A stretch of 5,304 nucleotides of DNA from Treponema sp. GTDB taxonomy: Bacteria; Spirochaetota; Spirochaetia; Treponematales; Breznakiellaceae. The position numbers and the translations under genes are program-made. The stretch is taken from assembly GCA_009786625.1 (NCBI GenBank), contig WQRT01000064.1, positions 392 through 5,695 on the forward strand, written 5' to 3'. Below the pieces are notes generated by a model. That model saw only the letters and a program-made list of their open reading frames with translations, was not told where the DNA came from and ran no database searches. This document shows positions 1 through 5,304 of the stretch, in pieces. Positions within the stretch are counted from its first letter, which is position 1. Each line of letters begins with the position of its first letter.

Positions 1-179
1 TGACAGAACAGGCTTATCAGGCTGGTTTGCAGGATTATTTTCAAGTGCAAAACGCCGAGCAGTCGTTGATGCAGGCGCGGGTTCAACTTTTAGAGCAGCA
101 CTTTAATTACCTTAACGGTCTAATCGACCTTGAATATTCAACCGGAGTTCCGTTCGGAACCTTATCGGGAAGGAGATAA
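1..179 (+). CDS. TolC-like outer membrane efflux factor, C-terminal fragment (5' end outside window)
   Basis: Only the last 58 codons are present, read in frame from position 3 and ending in a TAA at 177-179. A second in-frame TAA (180-182) follows at once. The visible peptide is helical and rich in Gln, Glu and Leu. It carries the pattern of the final TolC/OEP repeat: an AYQAGLQDYF stretch, then QNAEQSLMQAR, then a long amphipathic helix ending in a Leu-rich turn and a Gly (EYSTGVPF). Members of this family form trimeric beta-barrel and alpha-barrel tunnels across the outer membrane and dock to a periplasmic adaptor. The adaptor gene starts 2 nt downstream and an RND pump gene follows, which fits the channel role and the gene order of spirochaetal besC-besA-besB. 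The N-terminus, signal peptide and barrel strands are outside the window, so the subfamily cannot be fixed. The family call is fairly sure from the motif pattern together with the context. Confidence 0.85.
   Translation, partial: TEQAYQAGLQDYFQVQNAEQSLMQARVQLLEQHFNYLNGLIDLEYSTGVPFGTLSGRR
170..176 (+). promoter_or_regulatory. Ribosome binding site of the adaptor gene
   Basis: AAGGAGA lies 5 nt before the ATG at 182 and is a near-perfect Shine-Dalgarno sequence. It is embedded in the last codons of the upstream channel gene. It decides the start: the next in-frame ATG (206) has no purine-rich element at a suitable distance. Confidence 0.8.
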
Positions 180-181
180 TA

Positions 182-1195
182 ATGAAAATTTCATATAACG
201 TAAAAATGACCGCGGGGATTAGCCGCCGGTATTCGGGGCCAAAAATCAAATGGGTTTTTCCCGTATTGATAATAATGATTTTATTTTCAGGATGCGAGCG
301 GATAAAAGAAGCATACGGCAATATTACAGGAGCGCAGAGCTCCACGGTATCGGTTCCTGAAGTACCAGTTTTCGCTGTAAACACCACGATAGCGGTTGAA
401 GGGCAGATTCAAGATTACATCGCGCTCTCGGGCGATATTTGGGCTGGTTCCACAGTTGACGCGTATTCGGATGCCGCCGGAAGAATTACGGAAGTATATG
501 TTTCGGTAGGATCGAGGGTATCACGCGGATCGCGGATCGCGTCTGTTGATCCTTCTCGCCCCGGAATGACATTTTTACCAAGCATCGTAACGGCTCCCAT
601 AAGCGGAACAATTACATCGGTAACCGCGCAGGTTGGAATGACAATCTCACAGGCAGTGCCGCTTGTCCGCATCGCTGGCGGCAGCGCTCTGGAAATAAGG
701 CTTAATGTCGCGGAAAGATTTATATCAAGAATGGCGGTTAACCTTCCGTGCGAAATAACGCTTGACGCGTGGCCCGGAGAAATTTTTCAGGGAAATATCA
801 GCGAGTTATCGCCGACTGTAGACCTTATGTCACGAACAATGGAAGTACGCATAAGCGTAAGAGATTCAACTAACAGATTAAAACCGGGAATGTTCGCAAA
901 AGTGCGCGTCATCACGGAACGCAAAAATAACATTGTAAAAATTCCCGCAAACGCCGTTATTAACAGATTCGGTGAACAATACGTTTATATAACCGCGAGT
1001 GATAATGATGATCCCGCGATCACTGTCGTGCAAAAAAGAATCGTTACTCCCGGCATAATGATTGACGGAGTGGCGGAAATCATTAACGGACTTTCACCTA
1101 ACGATGAGGTTGTAGTAAGAGGACAGACATTGCTTGATGACGGCTCCAGAGTAAATGTTATTGAGCGCGTTACCCCGTTGAGAGTGCAGCCATGA
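182..1195 (+). CDS. RND efflux periplasmic adaptor lipoprotein (membrane fusion protein, HlyD/AcrA family), hairpin-less
   Basis: This 337-residue adaptor should bridge the inner-membrane RND pump and the outer-membrane channel. The N-terminus has a basic region, a hydrophobic core (about 24-36) and a lipobox LFSGC with the acylated Cys at 38. Phe at -3 is unusual for enterobacteria but tolerated in spirochaetes. Domains in order: the first barrel strand (about 70-90), lipoyl half 1 (about 91-123, GRITEVYVSVGSRVSRGSRI), lipoyl half 2 (about 137-165, TAPISGTITSV), beta-barrel (about 168-245, with LKPGMFAKVRV typical of the family) and a membrane-proximal domain (about 250-330, starting IVKIPANAVI and including VVRGQTLLDDGSRVNV). 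Only about 13 residues join the two lipoyl halves, so the coiled-coil hairpin found in AcrA is absent, as reported for Borrelia BesA. The start at 182 is set by a strong ribosome binding site. The stop overlaps the pump start in an ATGA. Family assignment is secure; the substrate is unknown. Confidence 0.93.
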   Translation: MKISYNVKMTAGISRRYSGPKIKWVFPVLIIMILFSGCERIKEAYGNITGAQSSTVSVPEVPVFAVNTTIAVEGQIQDYIALSGDIWAGSTVDAYSDAAGRITEVYVSVGSRVSRGSRIASVDPSRPGMTFLPSIVTAPISGTITSVTAQVGMTISQAVPLVRIAGGSALEIRLNVAERFISRMAVNLPCEITLDAWPGEIFQGNISELSPTVDLMSRTMEVRISVRDSTNRLKPGMFAKVRVITERKNNIVKIPANAVINRFGEQYVYITASDNDDPAITVVQKRIVTPGIMIDGVAEIINGLSPNDEVVVRGQTLLDDGSRVNVIERVTPLRVQP

Positions 1196-4100
1196 GCATG
1201 ATAAAATCGGTCGTTGCGCGGCCTACAACATTTTTAATCATTTTCCTTTTATTGATCGGACTCGGCGTTTTCGCGATGATAAACCTTCCGATCGATCTTT
1301 ACCCTGAAATCAATCCGCCGATCCTCGCGGTATACACGTCATACACGGGAGCCGGTCCCGAAGAAGTTGAGCGTTCCATTACGCGCACATTGGAGGCGGT
1401 TCTCTCAAGCGCATCGGGGCTTGAAAAAGTTACATCAATATCAAGCAAGGGAACGAGTCTTGTAATAATGGAGTTTACATACGGAACGGATATGTCCGAC
1501 GCGTCAAACTCGATCCGCGATCTTCTGGAACGCGTCAGAAATTATATGCCTTCAGGCGCTGATACTCCGATGATTTTTAAATTTGATCCTTCCATGATTC
1601 CGATCATGGGGCTTATGGTAACATCGGACAGACGCACGCCGGAAGAGTTACGCGAAATCGCGGAAGACACAATCATCCCCAGAATCGAACAGACGCCGGG
1701 CATCGCGACCGCTTCCGTTGACGGCGGCCGGCGGAAAGTTATCCGCGTCGTGTTCCCGCAAAGCCGGCTGGAAGCGTATAATCTTACAATTACCCAGATC
1801 CAGCAGATGCTCGCCATTCAGAATATGCAGACAGCCGCCGGAACAATCACAGAAGGCGGAATGTCTTACCTTCTTACCACGATGGGTGAATATACATCGT
1901 TAGACGAAATCAGAAATACCGTAATCAACTACAGGGTAGGAAGCAGTATGCCTCTGCCCCGCTCCATCTACCTGCGCGACATCGCCGACGTTTACGAAGG
2001 CTTCCGCGATGAAACAAGCGTCGTGCTTGTAAACGGCCAGGCAGCCGTTACGTTAAATGTTTCAAAGCAAAGCGGAAAGAATTCGGTTCAGACAGCAAAA
2101 GAGTTACGCGCAAGACTGAACAGGATTTCACGCGAACTTCCGCCCGATGTTCAGATAACGGAGCTTTTTAACACGACAGATATCGTTGAAAATTCTTTAA
2201 ATCAGGTTACATCAACCGCGTTTTCAGGCGCGATTCTCGCGATTCTCACGCTCTTTTTATTCCTTAGGTCGATTAAACCGACATTGATAATCGGAATCAG
2301 CATCCCTGTCTCCGTTATAATAACGATGCTTCTAATGTACTTCGGCGGGCTTACTCTTAACCTTATGACAATGGCAGGTCTTGTGCTTGGAATCGGAATG
2401 TTGATTGATAACTCGATTGTTATCCTTGAAAACATTTACCGTTACCGCGAAAAAGGCGCAAAACTAAGAACCGCGTCCATCCTTGGATCGTCGGAGATGA
2501 TTACGGCTATCACAGCTTCCACCATTACGACAATCTGCGTTTTCGCTCCGCTTGTCATGTTCCAGGGTCTTCTTGAGATTGCGGGCGAAATGTTTTCCGG
2601 CCTTGCGTTTACAGTTGTAATTTCCCTCGCGATTTCGCTTTTTACGGCGATTTTCCTTGTGCCGGTTTTGTGCAGCCACTACTTTCCCATCGTTACGCGA
2701 AAACAAGCGCCTTTAAAGGGAATAATAGCAGTCATCGATTCGGCGTTTGAAAAATTCTTCGTATGGCTCGATAACGCCTACAAGAGCGCCGTCAGATTTG
2801 TTTTAAAAATAAAATTTGTGGTCATTGGTTTAATTGTTTTACTTCTTGCCGCCAGCATCGCGATGATTCCTGTAATCGGATGGGAGTTCATGCCGCAGCA
2901 GGATAGCGATAATGTCAGCATAACGGCGACGCTTCCGATGGGAACACCCCTTGCGGAAACTGAAGCCGTATTAAGGCAGCTTCAGATAATTGTGGAAAGA
3001 GAAGTTAAAGGCTATGACAGGCTTGTATTGAACGCCGGAGGCGGCGGTTTTATGGGTATCGGCGGAGGCGGCGGCAACTCAGGCTCTCTCCGCATCAATC
3101 TTCCGAAATATTCAGAGAGGATCGAAACCGCCAACGAAATAAAAGATATTATGCGTCCGTATTTTAACCAGTTCCCCGGAGTCATTTTCTCGTTCGGCGG
3201 CGGCGGCATGGGCGCCATGATGGGCGGCAGCGCGGTTGATATTATTCTGCGCACGGACGATCTTGTTAAAGGAAAAGCGCTCGGAGAGCAAATCGCGAGT
3301 TTGTTACGCGAAAGACTTTCTGATCATGTTACAGAGCCGCAGGTTGATTTAAGAGACGGGCTTCCGCAGTACGAAATTATTATCGACCGCGAGAAAATGT
3401 ACGCGCTCGGGCTTAACACCTACACTGTCGGCAACGAGATAAAAGCGGCTGTAGACGGCGTGACAGCCACAAGGTATAAATCAGGCGGCAAGGATTACGA
3501 TGTTCTATTAATCCTCGCGGAAGCGGATAGAAATACCCTTCCTGCGCTCGACCATATTTTTATTAACAGCCAGATGTCAGGCGGCAGGGTTCCGCTTTCA
3601 AGTTTTGTGCAGTATCAGGAAGGCACGGGACCGCTTTCGATCAACCGCGAAAACCAGAGCCGCGTAATTCACGTAACGGCGGGCGCGAAACCGGGAGCAA
3701 GAACAAATATTTTACAGGAACTTGTTGAAGACCTTATTAGAAAAGAAATACCTATAGAAGACGACGTTGTAATTGAATACGGCGGCTCCAACGCGGAAAT
3801 GGTAAAAATATTCGGACGATTTATATTGATCTGCATCGTGGCGATATTCCTTGTATTCGGTATCATGGCAAGCCTTTTTGAATCATTCAGGTCTCCTTTT
3901 ATCATCATTCTTACGATTCCGTTATCTGTCATTGGAATTGTGGCGATATATCTTATAACCGACACAATCTTTAACGCGCTTACAGCGGTCGGGCTTCTTG
4001 TGCTAATCGGCATTATCACAAATAACGGCATTATCCTTGTTGATTACACAAACCTGTTACGCAAAAGAGGTTATGAACTTACAGAAGCGATCCTTGAAGC

Positions 4101-4434
4101 ATCGCGCAGCCGCCTCCGCCCCATATTGATGACAACCGTTACAACAATACTCGGTCTTGTACCGATGGCGTTCTTCCCCGGCGAGGGAACTGAACTTGTA
4201 GCGCCGATCGGGAAAACAGTTCTTGGCGGCCTTTCATTCGGCACATTGATGACATTGTTCCTCATGCCGGTCGTCTACTCGATAATTCACAAGAACTCTG
4301 ACAAACGCGCGGCAAAAGCGCGTGAAAGACGCGAAAGAATCGCCGCGGGCATGGGACGCGCGAAAATGATAATCGCCGCGCAGAAAGATTTTGAGCGTGA
4401 GATAAATGAAAACACCGGCACGGAGGATGTATGA
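1192..4434 (+). CDS. RND-family efflux permease (AcrB/BesB-like, hydrophobe/amphiphile type)
   Basis: This is a complete 1080-residue inner-membrane RND pump, slightly longer than the usual 1000-1050. It exports substrates by proton antiport as a trimer. TM1 is about 10-31, followed by the conserved NLPIDLYPEINPP and a first porter region to about 335. TM2-TM6 lie between about 338 and 495, and TM7 is about 540-560 followed by GWEFMPQQD. The second porter region runs to about 870 and TM8-TM12 span about 873-1032. TM4 reads GIGMLIDNSIVILENI, not the DFG-x-IVDGA pattern of heavy-metal (CzcA/CusA) pumps, so a hydrophobe/amphiphile substrate class is inferred. Relative to AcrB (aligned by eye), D407/D408 are D406/N407, K940 is N944, and R971/T978 are kept as R974/T981. 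Two glycine-rich loops (615-631 and 669-680) and a charged cytoplasmic tail (1034-1080) stand out. The start overlaps the adaptor stop (ATGA) with only a weak GAGAG upstream, implying translational coupling. An ATG two codons later (1198) is an alternative start. Substrate unknown. Confidence 0.95.
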   Translation: MSMIKSVVARPTTFLIIFLLLIGLGVFAMINLPIDLYPEINPPILAVYTSYTGAGPEEVERSITRTLEAVLSSASGLEKVTSISSKGTSLVIMEFTYGTDMSDASNSIRDLLERVRNYMPSGADTPMIFKFDPSMIPIMGLMVTSDRRTPEELREIAEDTIIPRIEQTPGIATASVDGGRRKVIRVVFPQSRLEAYNLTITQIQQMLAIQNMQTAAGTITEGGMSYLLTTMGEYTSLDEIRNTVINYRVGSSMPLPRSIYLRDIADVYEGFRDETSVVLVNGQAAVTLNVSKQSGKNSVQTAKELRARLNRISRELPPDVQITELFNTTDIVENSLNQVTSTAFSGAILAILTLFLFLRSIKPTLIIGISIPVSVIITMLLMYFGGLTLNLMTMAGLVLGIGMLIDNSIVILENIYRYREKGAKLRTASILGSSEMITAITASTITTICVFAPLVMFQGLLEIAGEMFSGLAFTVVISLAISLFTAIFLVPVLCSHYFPIVTRKQAPLKGIIAVIDSAFEKFFVWLDNAYKSAVRFVLKIKFVVIGLIVLLLAASIAMIPVIGWEFMPQQDSDNVSITATLPMGTPLAETEAVLRQLQIIVEREVKGYDRLVLNAGGGGFMGIGGGGGNSGSLRINLPKYSERIETANEIKDIMRPYFNQFPGVIFSFGGGGMGAMMGGSAVDIILRTDDLVKGKALGEQIASLLRERLSDHVTEPQVDLRDGLPQYEIIIDREKMYALGLNTYTVGNEIKAAVDGVTATRYKSGGKDYDVLLILAEADRNTLPALDHIFINSQMSGGRVPLSSFVQYQEGTGPLSINRENQSRVIHVTAGAKPGARTNILQELVEDLIRKEIPIEDDVVIEYGGSNAEMVKIFGRFILICIVAIFLVFGIMASLFESFRSPFIIILTIPLSVIGIVAIYLITDTIFNALTAVGLLVLIGIITNNGIILVDYTNLLRKRGYELTEAILEASRSRLRPILMTTVTTILGLVPMAFFPGEGTELVAPIGKTVLGGLSFGTLMTLFLMPVVYSIIHKNSDKRAAKARERRERIAAGMGRAKMIIAAQKDFEREINENTGTEDV
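3037..3074 (+). repeat. Short in-frame direct repeat encoding glycine tracts
   Basis: The 11-base unit GGAGGCGGCGG occurs at 3037-3047 and again at 3064-3074, 27 bases (nine codons) apart and in the same frame, inside the RND pump gene. It encodes the GGGG and GGGGG runs at residues 616-619 and 624-628. A related GGC-rich run lies at 3196-3207. In-phase repetition of this kind is compatible with slippage or local duplication that preserves the frame. It is not a mobile element. Confidence 0.7.
4422..4426 (+). promoter_or_regulatory. Ribosome binding site of the PII-like gene
   Basis: GGAGG lies 4 nt before the ATG at 4431, inside the last codons of the pump gene. The spacing is slightly short but the match is strong. 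It supports independent initiation in addition to coupling through the ATGA overlap, and favours 4431 over any internal start. Confidence 0.7.
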
Positions 4435-4706
4435 ACAGGGTAGAAATAATCGCGAACAGATCAGTAGAAGAAAATATACTGGAGGCTCTGGCAAAGGAAG
4501 AAGCCGGAAAGCATTACTCGAAAATTCCCAACCTGTACGGGGTCGGCGCTTGCGGCCCCCGCATGGGGGACGCGGTCTGGCCGGAAGAAAATTTCGCGCT
4601 TATCATCTGGTGTGAAGATGAAGAAGCGCAGGCAATTAAACGCGCCATCGCATCGGTAAAGGAAAAATTTCCGGGAGAAGGAATAAAACTTTTCGGACTA
4701 AACTGA
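4431..4706 (+). CDS. Small PII-like protein encoded with the RND pump
   Basis: This 91-residue soluble protein has no signal peptide or membrane segment. Its inferred fold order matches a PII/CutA-like ferredoxin fold: strand 1 (2-9, NRVEIIAN), helix 1 (11-26), strand 2 (about 33-40), a short loop (CGPRMGDAVWP, 41-51), strand 3 (54-61, NFALIIWC), helix 2 (64-80) and a last strand (84-89). The segment PGEGIKLF (81-88) resembles the PII B-loop pattern G-D-G-K-I-F. The T-loop region is much shorter than in GlnB, and the chain ends before the Arg residues of the GlnB C-terminal loop, so classical ATP/2-oxoglutarate sensing is doubtful. The PRMGDxVWPExN stretch resembles, from memory, small PII-like proteins found beside RND efflux genes in Bacteroidetes. 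A PII group near metal-efflux genes (PII-NG) has also been described. The 4-nt overlap with the pump gene suggests a role tied to efflux. That role is inference; the PII-like fold is moderately sure. Confidence 0.75.
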   Translation: MNRVEIIANRSVEENILEALAKEEAGKHYSKIPNLYGVGACGPRMGDAVWPEENFALIIWCEDEEAQAIKRAIASVKEKFPGEGIKLFGLN

Positions 4707-4742
4707 GGCTGCTTTAAAACTCTTACCGGTTTTGGAACAGCC
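4707..4742. terminator. Intergenic hairpin, possible bidirectional terminator between convergent genes
   Basis: An inverted repeat starts directly after the PII-like stop codon. The left arm is 4707-4720, the loop 4721-4728 and the right arm 4729-4742. The stem has 14 positions: five pairs at the base (GGCTG/CAGCC), one C-A mismatch, one T-A pair, two G-T wobbles, then AAAAC paired with GTTTT. The placement between two convergent genes fits a shared terminator. No T-run follows immediately on either strand (on the plus strand GATTTTA begins about 12 nt later), so it is not a textbook intrinsic terminator. It could instead be a copy of a dispersed palindromic repeat or an mRNA-stabilising 3' structure. 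Confidence 0.55.
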
Positions 4743-4757
4743 CAGGCCGAAAAGATT

Positions 4758-5304
4758 TTAATTATTTATTTCAACGTCCATTTTGGATTGCAGGCTCTGC
4801 TGGATATATTTTCGTATTTTCGCGCGGACTTCGGATTCGACTTTCTGGGTGAAAAGTAATACATAAATTTTATCGCCGGTGGAGCCGCCTTCTCTTGAGC
4901 CGAATACAACGCTTTCTACCCTGAGAAGCTGGCTTTGAAGACGCAGTTGTATATCGCTTAAAAGCGTGTTTTTGGGATAGTTGGGATCCTGCTCAAAAAC
5001 ACACGACACGCCCACGACGCTGATGTCCTTTAAAACGCCGTTTATATACTCGCCGTTATGCGGAATATTTATAACGGCGTTCGCGTCGGGGGCGAGAGCG
5101 GCGCGCAGATATTTTCGCCGCCCTTTCACATTTACTTTGATCAAATTTTCAATTACAGGTTCTGTGCATTTGCTCATGTCATGCTTTAACGCGAAGAACC
5201 CGCATGTAACAAGCGACGATTTAATCATTCTATCGCGTAACTCATCATCCGGTTTGGAAGAAAATACTCCGAAATCAAGCTTGGGACAAGCGGATTTTAT
5301 GCCG
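4758..5304 (-). CDS. PilZ-domain protein, C-terminal part (5' end outside window)
   Basis: The frame is open from the right window edge to the TAA at 4758-4760, giving 181 visible residues. An ATG at 5226-5228 gives 156 residues, but the 25 upstream codons are also open and no start is seen there, so the true start is probably beyond 5304. Numbered from that ATG, the PilZ signature is complete: R38-x-x-x-R42 in GRRKYLR, then D68-x-S-x-x-G73 in KDISVVG, 25 residues later. These are the residues that bind cyclic di-GMP in the family. A beta-barrel core follows to about 126 and a C-terminal amphipathic helix to about 150. The part before the domain (ending SLVTCGFFALK and then a helix) resembles the end of a receiver-like domain, as I recall from treponemal PilZ proteins; this is inference. 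It converges on the efflux operon and is transcribed separately, so no functional link is implied. Partners and output are unknown. Confidence 0.85.
   Translation of the reverse strand, partial: GIKSACPKLDFGVFSSKPDDELRDRMIKSSLVTCGFFALKHDMSKCTEPVIENLIKVNVKGRRKYLRAALAPDANAVINIPHNGEYINGVLKDISVVGVSCVFEQDPNYPKNTLLSDIQLRLQSQLLRVESVVFGSREGGSTGDKIYVLLFTQKVESEVRAKIRKYIQQSLQSKMDVEINN

Noticed and set aside
206..208. Alternative ATG start for the adaptor lipoprotein, giving a shorter signal peptide
   Set aside because: It has no Shine-Dalgarno element upstream, whereas the ATG at 182 follows AAGGAGA at ideal spacing; the longer basic N-region remains compatible with a lipoprotein signal.
112..387. 91-codon minus-strand frame across the channel-adaptor junction
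   Set aside because: It runs antisense to two recognised genes, and it has no ribosome binding site or domain evidence.
3037..3207. GGC-rich runs as a possible mobile element or regulatory repeat
   Set aside because: They are in frame, encode glycine runs in a continuous gene and have no terminal inverted repeats or regular unit beyond two 11-base copies.
3669..4031. 120-codon open frame on the minus strand
   Set aside because: It lies wholly antisense to the RND pump's TM8-TM10 region. The plus frame has clear family motifs, while the antisense product has a composition expected from a reversed membrane protein and no recognisable domain.
1192..4434. Heavy-metal RND pump (CzcA/CusA type), suggested by the adjacent PII-like gene
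   Set aside because: The TM4 signature DFG-x-IVDGA and the methionine relay pattern of metal pumps were not seen; TM4 reads GIGMLIDNSIVILEN, as in the hydrophobe/amphiphile branch.
4406..4615. 69-codon plus-strand frame overlapping the end of the pump and the PII-like gene
   Set aside because: It is out of frame with both. It is Arg/Gly-rich with no motif, and the alternative frame at 4431 has a good ribosome binding site and a PII-like pattern.

Overview
The window looks like the chromosome of a Gram-negative-type (diderm) bacterium, most probably a spirochaete of the Treponema group. This is inferred from three things: a tripartite efflux operon in the order outer-membrane channel, lipoprotein adaptor, RND pump, with an adaptor that lacks the usual alpha-helical hairpin, as described for Borrelia BesA of the BesABC pump; a relaxed lipobox (LFSGC, Phe at -3); and a PilZ protein of a type I associate with treponemes. 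There is no rRNA or marker gene, so the assignment is tentative.

Layout. Positions 1-4706 are one tightly packed plus-strand operon. It opens with the last 58 codons of a TolC-like outer membrane factor (1-179). Then come a periplasmic adaptor lipoprotein (182-1195), a 1080-residue RND permease (1192-4434) and a 91-residue PII-like protein (4431-4706). The first two genes are separated by 2 nt; the next two junctions are 4-nt ATGA overlaps, so translation is very likely coupled. No promoter is visible, and it should lie upstream of the window. A 14-bp hairpin (4707-4742) sits in the 51-nt gap between the operon and a convergent minus-strand gene (4758 to beyond 5304), which encodes the C-terminal part of a PilZ-domain protein with an intact c-di-GMP-binding signature.

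How the genes work together. The first three products should form an envelope-spanning, proton-driven efflux pump of the hydrophobe/amphiphile type rather than the heavy-metal type. The fourth is a small soluble protein with PII-like architecture and its own good ribosome binding site. The natural, untested hypothesis is that it senses a small ligand or metal and acts on the pump.

The most interesting points are the PII-like protein coupled to an RND pump, the hairpin-less adaptor, a strongly glycine-enriched switch-loop region in the pump, and a changed proton-relay set (Asp-Asn in TM4, Asn in place of Lys in TM10). No insertion sequence, CRISPR array, tRNA or rRNA was seen, and no gene-free stretch is longer than about 50 nt.
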